From the NCBI GenBank assembly GCA_003852775.1, contig RDDZ01000060.1:1-53384 (forward strand): a stretch of DNA of 53,384 nucleotides. The letters run 5' to 3'. Both the position numbers and the translations under genes were made by a program. Shown piece by piece: positions 43,995 to 52,344 of this stretch (its first letter is position 1; each line of letters begins with the position of its first letter). The notes beneath the pieces were generated by a model. That model ran no database searches, was not told where the DNA came from, and saw only the letters and a program-made list of their open reading frames with translations. The DNA is from Microbacteriaceae bacterium. Its GTDB lineage: Bacteria > Actinomycetota > Actinomycetes > Actinomycetales > Microbacteriaceae.

Positions 43995-44939
43995 CTACCC
44001 CTTGACCGCTCCCCCGAGCCCGGCGCCCCGCAGGAACACGCGCTGGAAGATCAGGAACAGCACGACGGGGATGATCGTCGAGATCGCGAGCGCCGCGAGC
44101 GTCACATCGAGCTCCGTCTGGGACTGGATGTTCGGCAGCCGCACGCCGAGCGGCTGCACCGCCGCGTCCGGCAGCACGAGCTTCGGCCACAGGTAGTCCT
44201 TGAGCGACGCGATGATGATGAACACCGACACGACGCCCACGATCGGCCGCGACATCGGCAGCACGATCGACCAGAACATCCGGAACGGCCCGGCCCCGTC
44301 GGTGCGCGCAGCCTCGAACACCTCGAACGGCAGACTGTCGAAGAAGCGCTTGACGACGAGGATGTTGAACGCGTTCGCCGCCGTCGGCAGCCACACGCCG
44401 AGGTAGGTGTTGAGCAGGCTCGGGCCGAACGCGGGCCGCGCGACCGTGATGAACAGCGGCACGAGCAGCACGACCGACGGCACGAAGAGCGTCGCGAGCA
44501 CCGCGGCCTGCAGCACGCGCGCGTACGCCGGACGCAGGATCGACAGCACGTAGGCGCCGCTCGTCGCCACGATGAGCCCGATCACCCACTGGCCCGCCGC
44601 GAGCGCGACCGTGTTGAAGAAGTACTTGCCGACCTCGACCTCGAACCACGCCTGCGAGAGGTTCGCCCAGTCGATCCCGCTCGGCCACAGGGCGAGCGGC
44701 TGCTGGATGGTGTCCTGCGTCGTCGAGACCGCCGCCTTCGCGAGCCAGAGCAGCGGCCCGAGACCGACGACGACGAGACCGACGAGCAGGAACGCGTGCG
44801 ACACGAGCTGCCCCATGCGCACCGGACGGCGCCGGCGGTCGTGCAGCGACAGGATGCCGCGCTCCGTGCCGAGGTCGGGGTTCGACGCCCGGCGTCGACG
44901 GCGCCGCGGCACGGCGGGGAGCTTGAGGGTCGTGCTCAT
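43995..44939 (-). CDS. carbohydrate ABC transporter permease, MalG type
   Basis: This sugar permease has 314 residues with an Arg-rich cytoplasmic N-terminus and six membrane segments. The EAA loop near residue 215 reads EVFEAARTDGAGPFRMFWSIVLPMSRPIVGVVSVF. It pairs with the MalF-type protein, whose stop overlaps its ATG (TGATG). No sugar ATPase gene is nearby, so a shared MsiK-type ATPase encoded elsewhere is likely, as is usual in Actinobacteria. Confidence 0.93.
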   Translation of the reverse strand: MSTTLKLPAVPRRRRRRASNPDLGTERGILSLHDRRRRPVRMGQLVSHAFLLVGLVVVGLGPLLWLAKAAVSTTQDTIQQPLALWPSGIDWANLSQAWFEVEVGKYFFNTVALAAGQWVIGLIVATSGAYVLSILRPAYARVLQAAVLATLFVPSVVLLVPLFITVARPAFGPSLLNTYLGVWLPTAANAFNILVVKRFFDSLPFEVFEAARTDGAGPFRMFWSIVLPMSRPIVGVVSVFIIIASLKDYLWPKLVLPDAAVQPLGVRLPNIQSQTELDVTLAALAISTIIPVVLFLIFQRVFLRGAGLGGAVKG

Positions 44940-45907
44940 CAGTCGGTGCTCCACTTCTGCGTGGCCTTGAAGTACAGGAAGGATGCGGCCGCGAGGAAGA
45001 GGGCGAGCATGACCGAGAGCGCGGTCGCCTCGCCGTACTTGCCGCCGAGGCTGTTCTCGAACGCGTAGCGGTAGATGAGCAGCAGCACCGTCACGGTCGC
45101 GTTGTTGGGGCCGCCGCCCGTGAACAGGTACGGCTCGAGGAACACCTGCGCGGTCGCGATGATCTGCAGGATGAGCATGATGAAGATCACGCCCCGCAGC
45201 TGCGGCAGCGTCACGTGCCACACCTTGCGCCAGATGCCCGCGCCGTCGACCTCGGCCGCGTCGTAGAGCTCCGGCGGCACGGCGAGCAGCGCCGCGAGGT
45301 AGATGATGATCGACCCGCCCGCGGCCGCCCACGTCGCCTCCAGCACGAGCGCCGGCATCGCCTGCGTCGCATCCTGGATCCACGGCTGCGGCGGGATGCC
45401 GAACCAGCCGATGATCGTGTTGAACACGCCCGTCGGCGACGCGGAGTAGAAGAACCGCCACAGCAGCACCGCCACGACGGGGGGCACGATGACCGGCAGG
45501 TAGGCGAGCGCCGAGTAGAGCCCCTTCATGCGCTTGACCTCGCTCATGAGGACCGCCATGAAGATCGGCAGCGGGAAGCCGAAGACGAGCGCGAGCAGCG
45601 CGAAGTAGGCCGTGTTGAGGACGGCGCGGCCGAGCAGCGGGTCGCTCAGCACGTTCACGAAGTTGTCGAGCCCGACGAACTGGGAGGTGATGAGGTTCGT
45701 CTTCTGGAAGCTCATCCACAGCGACTGGAGGATCGGCCACCAGCTGTAGACGCTGAAGACGAGGATCATCGGCAGCGCGAAGAGCAGCGTCGTGAGGCCG
45801 CCGCGGCGCACCCACGCGCGGATGCTGCGGTCGCGCCGGCGGGCGGTGTCCGGACGCGGGTGCGGGCGCTGCGGCGGCGCCGCACGCCGTTCGTCGAGCA
45901 CGGTCAT
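44939..45907 (-). CDS. carbohydrate ABC transporter permease, MalF type
   Basis: This sugar permease of 322 residues has six to seven membrane segments. The EAA loop reads ELYDAAEVDGAGIWRKVWHVTLPQLRGVIF near residue 225, and FTGGGPNNATVTVLLLIYRYAFEN near 272 is characteristic of MalF-like proteins. The ATG at 45907 follows AAGGGA by six bases. A strong hairpin lies between the upstream binding-protein gene and this one, which should lower permease expression relative to the binding protein. Confidence 0.93.
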   Translation of the reverse strand: MTVLDERRAAPPQRPHPRPDTARRRDRSIRAWVRRGGLTTLLFALPMILVFSVYSWWPILQSLWMSFQKTNLITSQFVGLDNFVNVLSDPLLGRAVLNTAYFALLALVFGFPLPIFMAVLMSEVKRMKGLYSALAYLPVIVPPVVAVLLWRFFYSASPTGVFNTIIGWFGIPPQPWIQDATQAMPALVLEATWAAAGGSIIIYLAALLAVPPELYDAAEVDGAGIWRKVWHVTLPQLRGVIFIMLILQIIATAQVFLEPYLFTGGGPNNATVTVLLLIYRYAFENSLGGKYGEATALSVMLALFLAAASFLYFKATQKWSTD

Positions 45908-45927
45908 GGTGGTCCCTTCGGGTCGCG

Positions 45928-45964
45928 GGGGCCGCCGGATGCGCGCTGGGCATCCGGCGGCCCC
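45928..45964 (-). terminator. intercistronic hairpin between the binding protein and MalF genes
   Basis: A perfect 15-bp stem (45928-45942 and 45950-45964) with a seven-base loop starts seven bases after the binding-protein stop codon. It is probably an mRNA-stabilising or partial-termination element. Confidence 0.65.
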
Positions 45965-45971
45965 TGACGGG

Positions 45972-47318
45972 TCAGCCGTCGATGAGCGCCTGGGCGTCCT
46001 TGTCGGCCTGGGCGAGGAGCGCGTCGATGTCGGCGTTCTCGTCGGTCAGCACGGCCTGGACGATCGGGTCGAGCAGGGCGTAGATCTCCTGCGTGCGGCT
46101 CTTCGGCTCGCCCACGGGGGTCTGCTCGAAGATGTGCTCGATGAAGCCCGCCATCTGCTCGCGCGGCACGTTGACGTACGGCTCGATCCAGGTGAGCGAC
46201 TCCTCGTAGGTGGCCTGGTCGAGCACCGGCAGCACGGGCGTTCCGACCGCCTGGCCCGCGTCGGCGAGCGCCTTCGCGTCGGCGACCGCGGCGTCCTCGT
46301 TCAGGAGCTTCTGCATGTAGTACCAGTCGATCCACTTCACGGCGGCGTCCTTCGTGGCCTCGTCGAGGCTCGGGGGGATCACCGCGATGTCGCCTCCGCC
46401 CAGCACCTTTCCGCCCGCCTCCATCGGGATCGTGGTGAGGCCGTACACCGACGCGTCGAGCGAGAAGTCGCGCACGAGGGCGGTGTAGAGGTCGGACCCG
46501 GAGGTGTACATGCCGATGTTGCCGGCCGCGAACTCCTGGTTGATCGAGCCCCAGTCGAGGAGGAAGTCGTCTCCCATCGAGTCGTCCTCCCAGCGCAGGT
46601 CGTGGAAGAACTGCAGGGTCTCGCGCACGCCGTCGTTGGCGATCGTCGAGGTCGTGCCGTCGTCGGACTGCAGGAACCCGCCGCGCGAGGCCGCCTGCGC
46701 GGTGAGCTGCCATCCGCCCGTGTTGTTCTGGGTCATCGTGGCGTAGCCGGCCTTGCCGGTCTTCTCGGCGATCTGCTTCGCGTAGGCGCGCACCTCGTCC
46801 CACGTGGTCGGGGGCGCATCCGGGTCGAGGCCCGCCTGCTCGAAGAGCTCGCGGTTGTACTGCAGACCGAGCGCGTACGCCTGACGCGGGAAGCCGAACA
46901 GGCGCCCGTCGGAGCTCGTGACGGCGTCGAGGATGATCGGGTTGAACTTGTCGGCGTAGCCGAGCTCGGTGATCTCGTCGGTGACGTCACCGAGCTGACC
47001 GTTCTCGAGCAGCGTCTTCGCGTCGGTGAACGGCACCGTGAACACGTCGGGCAGGCTGCCGGCGGCGAGCTGCGCCGTGAAGGTCGGACCCTCCCACTCG
47101 TACTCGACGCCGATGACGTCGATGTCCGGGTGCTTGTCCTCGAACTGCTTCTCCTGCACGGCGAACGCGTCGTAGGCGGCCTGGTCGGCGCCGGGCGGGA
47201 AGGTCGCGACGCGCAGCTCGACCTTGCCGTCGGAGGAGGCTCCGGTGCTGCAGGCGGCGAGCGACGCGACAGTCGCGAACGCCGCGGCGATCGCGATCAC
47301 CTTGGTGGGTGACTTCAT
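45972..47318 (-). CDS. carbohydrate ABC transporter substrate-binding lipoprotein (MalE type)
   Basis: This family 1 extracellular sugar-binding protein has 448 residues. The lipoprotein signal ends in VASLAAC (Cys about 23). The mature domain has VELRVATFPPGADQAAYDAF near 33, EWEGPTFTAQLAAGSLPDVF near 75, LFGFPRQAYALGLQYNRELFEQAGL near 135 and the C-terminal lobe with GEPKSRTQEIYALLDPIVQAVL. ATG 47318 follows AAGG at eight bases; an in-frame ATG 15 bases earlier is possible. Position in a GH13-containing operon suggests alpha-glucosides, but the ligand cannot be read from sequence. The open frame upstream lies in the GH13 gene. Confidence 0.93.
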   Translation of the reverse strand: MKSPTKVIAIAAAFATVASLAACSTGASSDGKVELRVATFPPGADQAAYDAFAVQEKQFEDKHPDIDVIGVEYEWEGPTFTAQLAAGSLPDVFTVPFTDAKTLLENGQLGDVTDEITELGYADKFNPIILDAVTSSDGRLFGFPRQAYALGLQYNRELFEQAGLDPDAPPTTWDEVRAYAKQIAEKTGKAGYATMTQNNTGGWQLTAQAASRGGFLQSDDGTTSTIANDGVRETLQFFHDLRWEDDSMGDDFLLDWGSINQEFAAGNIGMYTSGSDLYTALVRDFSLDASVYGLTTIPMEAGGKVLGGGDIAVIPPSLDEATKDAAVKWIDWYYMQKLLNEDAAVADAKALADAGQAVGTPVLPVLDQATYEESLTWIEPYVNVPREQMAGFIEHIFEQTPVGEPKSRTQEIYALLDPIVQAVLTDENADIDALLAQADKDAQALIDG

Positions 47319-47329
47319 TGTCTTGCCTT

Positions 47330-49048
47330 TCATCGATGGGTGGTGGGGTGGGGTTCTCCGGGCTCGTGCTGTGGTCGTAGCCATGCCGTGGAGTTCGGGG
47401 GGAGGACGCCGTCGGCGACCTCCGTGCTCGCCAGCAGCACCTCGCGGTGCGGCGGGAGGGCGACCGGCTCGTCGAAGCTCGTGACGCTCACGAAATCGTC
47501 GCCGCGGCGGAACGCGAGCGCGGCGGGGCCGAGCTCGAGCCACGAGAAGGCGCCGTCGCCGAGGGCCGGCTCCGCCTTCCGGATGCGCAGCGCCGCGCGG
47601 TAGAGGCTCAGCATCGAGTCGGGGTCGGACTCCTGCGCCTCGACCGTGTAGAGCGCCCACTGCCGCGGCTGCGGCAGCCACGGGGTGCCGGTCGCGTGCG
47701 GGGAGCTGAAGCCGAACGGCGCCCGCGTGCCCGACCAGGGAAGCGGCACACGGCATCCGTCGCGCCCCGGGTCGACGCCGCCCGAGCGGAAGTGCATCGG
47801 GTCCTGGATGCGGTCGCGCGGGATGTCCTCCACCTCGGGGAGCCCCAGCTCGTCGCCCTGGTAGATGTACAGCGAGCCGGGCAGGGCCGCCGTGAGGAGG
47901 GCGGCGGCCCGCGCGCGGCGCGTGCCGAGGGCGAGGTCGGTGGGGATGCCGAAGCGCTTCGCGAGGAACGCGAACGAGCTGTCCGCGCGGCCGTAGCGCG
48001 TGACGGGCCGCGTGACGTCGTGGTTCGACAGCACCCACGTGCTCGGGGCGCCGACGGGCGCGTGCGCCGCGAGGGTGAGGTCGATCGACGCGCGCAGCTC
48101 GGCGGCATCCCACGGGCGAGCGAGGAAGTCGAAGTTGAACGCCGTGTGCATCTCGTCGGGACGCAGGTACTTCACGAAACGGTCGATCTCGGGCAGCCAG
48201 ATCTCGCCGACGAGCACGCGCGTGCCGGGGTAGGAGTCGGCGATCGCGCGCCATCCGCGGTAGACCTCGTGCAGCTCGTCGCGGTCCTGCGTGGGGTGCT
48301 CGCCGGGGCCCGGGTCCTCGGGCACCTCGCGCAGCTCGGGGTCTTTGATGAGGAGGGCGGCGGAGTCGATGCGCACGCCCGCCACGCCGCGGTCGAACCA
48401 GAACCGCAGGATGTCCTCGTGCTCACGACGCACATCCGGGTGGTTCCAGTTGAGGTCGGGCTGCTCGGGGGTGAACAGGTGCAGGTACCACTGGCCGGGC
48501 GTGCCGTCGGGGTTCGTCGTGCGGGTCCACGTGTCGCCCGCGAACGGCGAGACCCAGTGCGTGGGGAGCTCGTCGGAGTCGACGAACCAGAACCGGTCGC
48601 GCTCGGGGCTGCCGGGGCCGGCGGCGAGCGCCGCCTGGAACCACGGGTGCTCGGCCGACACGTGGTTCGGCACGATGTCGATGATCGTGCGGATGCCGAG
48701 GGCGAGCGCCTCGCGGATGAGCAGCTCCGCCTCGGCGAGCGTGCCGAAGTCGGGGTGGATGGCGCGGTAGTCGCTCACGTCGTAGCCGCCGTCGGCGAGC
48801 GGGCTCGCGTACCAGGGCGTGAACCAGATCGCGTCGACGCCGAGCGCCTTCAGGTAGCCGAGGCGGCTGCGCACGCCCGCGAGGTCGCCCGTGCCGTCGC
48901 CGTTCCCGTCCGCGAAGCTGCGCGGGTAGATCTGGTAGATGACGGCGGAGCGCCACCAGTCCGGGTCGTCGGCGGGCGGCGCGGGGGCTGCGGGTGCGGG
49001 TGCGGCGGCCGCGGCGTGGGCCGTGGTCGCCAGGACGTCTGCGTCCAA
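47330..49048 (-). CDS. glycoside hydrolase family 13 alpha-glucosidase
   Basis: This intracellular GH13 enzyme has 572 residues from TTG 49048. The alpha-amylase motifs are intact: DIVPNHVS near 124 (region I), GVRIDSAALL near 223 with nucleophile about D228 (region II), LVGEIWLPEI near 279 with acid/base about E282 (region III) and SNHDVTR near 341 with D344 (region IV). Subfamily 23/oligo-1,6-glucosidase-like activity is likely, the exact linkage unknown. A Pro/Ala-rich N-terminal tail precedes the barrel. TTG is chosen because the predicted promoter (TTGCGT-N17-TACATT) starts transcription near 49094, downstream of the ATG at 49129, and GAAGGA lies nine bases upstream. Confidence 0.92.
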   Translation of the reverse strand: MDADVLATTAHAAAAAPAPAAPAPPADDPDWWRSAVIYQIYPRSFADGNGDGTGDLAGVRSRLGYLKALGVDAIWFTPWYASPLADGGYDVSDYRAIHPDFGTLAEAELLIREALALGIRTIIDIVPNHVSAEHPWFQAALAAGPGSPERDRFWFVDSDELPTHWVSPFAGDTWTRTTNPDGTPGQWYLHLFTPEQPDLNWNHPDVRREHEDILRFWFDRGVAGVRIDSAALLIKDPELREVPEDPGPGEHPTQDRDELHEVYRGWRAIADSYPGTRVLVGEIWLPEIDRFVKYLRPDEMHTAFNFDFLARPWDAAELRASIDLTLAAHAPVGAPSTWVLSNHDVTRPVTRYGRADSSFAFLAKRFGIPTDLALGTRRARAAALLTAALPGSLYIYQGDELGLPEVEDIPRDRIQDPMHFRSGGVDPGRDGCRVPLPWSGTRAPFGFSSPHATGTPWLPQPRQWALYTVEAQESDPDSMLSLYRAALRIRKAEPALGDGAFSWLELGPAALAFRRGDDFVSVTSFDEPVALPPHREVLLASTEVADGVLPPNSTAWLRPQHEPGEPHPTTHR

Positions 49049-49100
49049 CGCGGTGGTTCCTTCGGGGTCTCGCGACGCCCGGGTCGGCGCCGACAGCCCG

Positions 49101-49156
49101 AATGTAGGTAAGCCGACAGAATGACGCAAGAACTAAACAAAGTGCAAGAAACTTGC
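49101..49156 (-). promoter_or_regulatory. promoter and LacI operator candidate of the sugar operon
   Basis: On minus, -35 TTGCGT (49129..49124), 17 bases, -10 TACATT (49106..49101). Upstream, GCAAG AAA CTTGC (49144-49156) is a 13-bp palindrome, and GACGCAAG overlaps the -35. Similar GCAA half-sites occur before the lacI gene, which suggests they are the repressor's targets. Confidence 0.55.
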
Positions 49157-49191
49157 GATCCCTTGCGTGCGCGAGGATGCTGCGGGCGCCG

Positions 49192-50187
49192 TCAGCGCAC
49201 GCGCGCCGTCGACCCGCGCACCACGAGCTCGGGCTCGAAGAGGTACTCCTCCGTCGACGCCCTCCCGCCCTGCAGCTGCGCCACGAGCAGCTCGATCGCG
49301 AGGCGGCCCATCGGCTCGATGGGCTGGCGCACGGTCGTGAGCGGCGGGTCCGTGGCGTTCATGAGGGCGGAGTCGTCGTAGCCGACGATCGAGACGTCCG
49401 TCGGCACCTGCTTGCCGGCGCGGCGCACCGCGCGCACCGCGCCGAGCGCGAGCGGGTCGGAGGCGCACAGGATGCCGGTGACCCCGGCGCCCAGCAGCCG
49501 CGCGGCCGCCGCCTGGCCGGCCTCGAGCGTGTAGTGCGAGTGGGCGACCTCGAGGGCGACGCCCTCGGCATCCGCGAGCCGCCGCGCGGACGCGAGCTTG
49601 CGCCGCGAGGGCACGTGGTCCTCGGGGCCGAGCACGAGGCCGATGCGCTCGTGCCCGAGCTGGCGCAGGTGGTTCCAGCCGAGCTCGATCGCGACGGCGT
49701 CGTCGGTCGACACCGTGGGGAACTCGAGCTCCTCGACGCGCGCGTTGACGAGCACCGTGGGGATGCCGAGGTCGGCGAGTCGCGCGTAGTGCTCGTGCGG
49801 GGCGTCGGCCTGCGAGTAGAGGCCGCCCACGAACACGACGCCCGACACCCGCTGCTGCAGCAGCAGCTCGATGTAGTCGGCCTCGCTGATGCCGCCCGCG
49901 GTCTGCGTGCACAGCACGGGCGTGTAGCCCTGCTGCACGAGCCCGCCGCCGACGAGCTCGCCGAAGGCGGGGAAGATCGGGTTGGTGAGCTCGGGCAGGA
50001 AGAGCCCCACCAGCCGGGCGCGCTCGCCCCGCAGCTTGCTCGGCCGCTCGTAGCCGAGCACGTCGAGGGCCGCGAGCACCGCCTGGCGCGTCGACTCGCT
50101 CACGCCCGGCTTCCCGTTGAGCACGCGGCTCACGGTGGCCTCGCTCACCCCGACCTTCTTGGCGACCTCGGCAAGACGACTCGTCAT
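49192..50187 (-). CDS. LacI family transcriptional regulator
   Basis: This repressor has 331 residues from ATG 50187. The N-terminal HTH reads RLAEVAKKVGVSEATVSRVLNGKPGVSESTRQAVLAALDVLGYE (about 4-47), with the LacI hinge helix PSKLRGERARLVGLFLPE. The effector domain follows the periplasmic-binding fold with NPIFPAFGELV near 70, VSTDDAVAIELGWNHLRQLGHERIGLVLGP near 160 and SIVGYDDSALMNATDPPLTTVRQP near 275. It is immediately upstream of the sugar operon on the same strand and most likely represses it until an oligosaccharide binds. TAGAGT lies seven bases before the ATG. Confidence 0.94.
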   Translation of the reverse strand: MTSRLAEVAKKVGVSEATVSRVLNGKPGVSESTRQAVLAALDVLGYERPSKLRGERARLVGLFLPELTNPIFPAFGELVGGGLVQQGYTPVLCTQTAGGISEADYIELLLQQRVSGVVFVGGLYSQADAPHEHYARLADLGIPTVLVNARVEELEFPTVSTDDAVAIELGWNHLRQLGHERIGLVLGPEDHVPSRRKLASARRLADAEGVALEVAHSHYTLEAGQAAAARLLGAGVTGILCASDPLALGAVRAVRRAGKQVPTDVSIVGYDDSALMNATDPPLTTVRQPIEPMGRLAIELLVAQLQGGRASTEEYLFEPELVVRGSTARVR

Positions 50188-50194
50188 GTCGCGA

Positions 50195-50222
50195 ACTCTA
50201 CGCAATCGACGCAATTCCTTGC
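50195..50222 (-). promoter_or_regulatory. lacI promoter and GCAA-type half-sites
   Basis: TAGAGT (50200..50195) ends seven bases before the ATG. Immediately upstream are ACGCAATCGACGCAATTCC-type repeats with GCAA/TTGC half-sites similar to those at 49124-49156. This fits autoregulation. Confidence 0.4.
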
Positions 50223-50282
50223 AGCATCCGCAGCTCGGGCCCCGAGCGCCCCTCGCATCCGCGCGCTGCCGTGACCATTTCG

Positions 50283-51620
50283 TTATCGACGGCGGATGCC
50301 CACGAGCGAGACGAGACCGCCGACGGCCATGAGCGCCGCGATCACCCACAGCGAGCGATGCAGTCCGTCGAGGTCGAGGTCGCCGCCCGTGATGAGGCCG
50401 AGCATCGCGACCGCGAGCAGTCCCGCGATGCGCGCGACCGCGTTGTTGACGGCGGAGGCGATGCCCGAGCGGGCGGGCTCGATCGCCCCGAGGATCGCGG
50501 CGGTGAGCGGCGACACCGTGACCGTGAGGCCGACGCCGAAAAGCAGGATGCCGGGCAGCAGCTGCGTCCAGTAGTCGAACGGCTCCCCCACCGCGAGCAT
50601 CATCACGGACGCGCCCGCCATGACGATCGGCCCCACGGTCATGGGGATGCGCGGCCCGATGCGGCCCGCGAGCGCCCCCGCCCACGAGGAGCCGATCGTC
50701 ATGATCACCGAGATCGGCAGGCTCGCGAGCCCCGCGAGCGTCGCCGGGAGGCCGGCGCCCTGCTGCAGGTACACGCCGATCACGAAGCCGTTGAGACCGA
50801 GCGCCGCGTAGACGAAGAAGGTGGCGACGTTGCCCCAGCCGAAGTTGCGCACGAGGAACAGGCTCAACGGCATCATCGGGCGGGCGGCGAGCCGCTGACG
50901 CATGATGAAGCCTGTGAACGCCGCAGCTCCGCCGAGTCCCGCGGCGACGACGACGGCGTGCCAGCCGAGCCGCGGCTGCTCGATGAGCGCGAACACGATG
51001 CCGCCGAGCCCCGCGGCGCACAGCACGGCGCCCAGGAGGTCGATCGACGCCTCCGGTCGGCGCTCGTCGCGTCGGCCGAGCACCGCGAGCAGCCACAGCA
51101 CGACCGCGATCGGCACGACGTTGATCACGAACGCCCACCGCCACGACAGCAGGTCGACGAAGATCCCGCCCACGAGCGGGCCGGCGAGCATGGCAACCGA
51201 GGTGAGCGCGGTCCAGATGCCGATCGCCTTCGCCTGCAGCGCACCCGACATCGTCGAGGTGATGAGGGCGAGCGAGCTCGGCACGAGCAGCGCCCCGCCG
51301 ACGCCCTGCACGCCGCGGGCGAGGATGAGCACGAGCGGGTCGGGGGCGAGGGCGATCGCGATCGACGCGACGCCGAACACGACGATGCCGACCCGCAGCA
51401 TCCGGATGCGGCCGAACGCGTCGCTGAAGGCCCCCGCCACGAGGATGAGCGAGCCGAGGGTCAGCAGGTAGGCGTCGACGATCCACTGCTGCGCGGCGAG
51501 GCCCCCGCCGAGCTCGCGCTCGATCGCGGGGAGGGCGACGTTGACGACGGTGGAGTCGAGGAACGCGACCGTCGCGGCGAGCACCGCGATCGCGAGCACG
51601 AGCCGCTGGTCGCGGTTCAC
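50283..51620 (-). CDS. MFS transporter, DHA2 (EmrB/QacA) family
   Basis: This drug/proton antiporter-like protein has 445 residues from GTG 51620. The family start VAFLDSTVVNVALPAIERELG lies near 17, and QWIVDAYLLTLGSLILVAGAFSDAFGRIRML near 45-75 carries motif A. ILARGVQGVGGALLVPSSLALI lies near 100, and LAGPLVGGIFVDLLSWRWAFVINV near 145 carries motif C. Twelve to fourteen membrane helices fit. The substrate is unknown. The GTG overlaps the hydrolase stop (GTGA), so the two are co-translated. It is followed on the same strand by lacI but after a 95-bp gap with its own promoter. Confidence 0.92.
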   Translation of the reverse strand: MNRDQRLVLAIAVLAATVAFLDSTVVNVALPAIERELGGGLAAQQWIVDAYLLTLGSLILVAGAFSDAFGRIRMLRVGIVVFGVASIAIALAPDPLVLILARGVQGVGGALLVPSSLALITSTMSGALQAKAIGIWTALTSVAMLAGPLVGGIFVDLLSWRWAFVINVVPIAVVLWLLAVLGRRDERRPEASIDLLGAVLCAAGLGGIVFALIEQPRLGWHAVVVAAGLGGAAAFTGFIMRQRLAARPMMPLSLFLVRNFGWGNVATFFVYAALGLNGFVIGVYLQQGAGLPATLAGLASLPISVIMTIGSSWAGALAGRIGPRIPMTVGPIVMAGASVMMLAVGEPFDYWTQLLPGILLFGVGLTVTVSPLTAAILGAIEPARSGIASAVNNAVARIAGLLAVAMLGLITGGDLDLDGLHRSLWVIAALMAVGGLVSLVGIRRR

Positions 51621-52312
51621 GTGCCCAGCTCGCGCTCGACCTCGTCGACGACCACCTGCGGCAGCCGGGGGTCGAGCAGGATGCGGAAGTGCCCGACGAC
51701 GGGCAGCGTCACGTTGCGCCCGCCGGGCACGGTCGAGCCGTCGGGGATGTGCGGATCCCAGCGGGGTGCGATCGAGACGATGCGAGCGTTGACGTCCTCC
51801 GCGGTGACGAGCCGCGAGATGACGGGGTTGTCGGGGCGGAACTCGCGCACCGCCCTCCCGACGGCGTAGTACGCCATCCGCGATCCCGCGAACGGCGTCG
51901 CGATCGCGACGACCCGCTCGACGCGGTGCTCGACGTCCTCGAGCGCGAGCAGATGCTTGCCGATGAGCCCGCCCTTGGAGTGGGCCACGATCGCCACGTC
52001 GCGCAGGTCGAGCTCGAGGATGCGGCGCCAGGCGATGCCCGCCGATTCGGGGATGGGCCGATGGTTGAAGCCGAGCCCGGGCACCGTGAACACGGGATGC
52101 CCGGCCGCGTTGAGCGCGTCGGCGACGGCCCGCAGGTAGTGCCAGGTCTCGAACACGCCCGGGAGGATCAGCACGGGCCGCCCGTCCCCGCGCGCGTACG
52201 CGGCGGGCACGGGCCACGATCGCGCCGACCGCGCGCGGAAGCGCATCGCGTTCGGGAAGTCGCTCACGATCGCGACGGCGTGACGACCGAACGACGGCGG
52301 CTGCTGGCTCAT
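51617..52312 (-). CDS. alpha/beta hydrolase, lipase/acyltransferase-like
   Basis: This serine hydrolase has 231 residues from ATG 52312, which has GGGAGG four bases upstream. The fold markers are PVLILPGVFETWHYLRAVADALNAAGHPVFTVPGLGFNHRPI near 51-93 (oxyanion region), VAIVAHSKGGLIGK near 112 with the nucleophile Ser in AHSKG, and late D and H residues (RWDPHIPDG, VVGHFRILLDP). It resembles lipase-class triacylglycerol hydrolases. There is no signal peptide, so it may act inside the cell. It is translationally coupled to the MFS exporter. Confidence 0.88.
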   Translation of the reverse strand: MSQQPPSFGRHAVAIVSDFPNAMRFRARSARSWPVPAAYARGDGRPVLILPGVFETWHYLRAVADALNAAGHPVFTVPGLGFNHRPIPESAGIAWRRILELDLRDVAIVAHSKGGLIGKHLLALEDVEHRVERVVAIATPFAGSRMAYYAVGRAVREFRPDNPVISRLVTAEDVNARIVSIAPRWDPHIPDGSTVPGGRNVTLPVVGHFRILLDPRLPQVVVDEVERELGT

Positions 52313-52344
52313 GACACCTCCCCTCACGACAGGCTACGCGCGGC

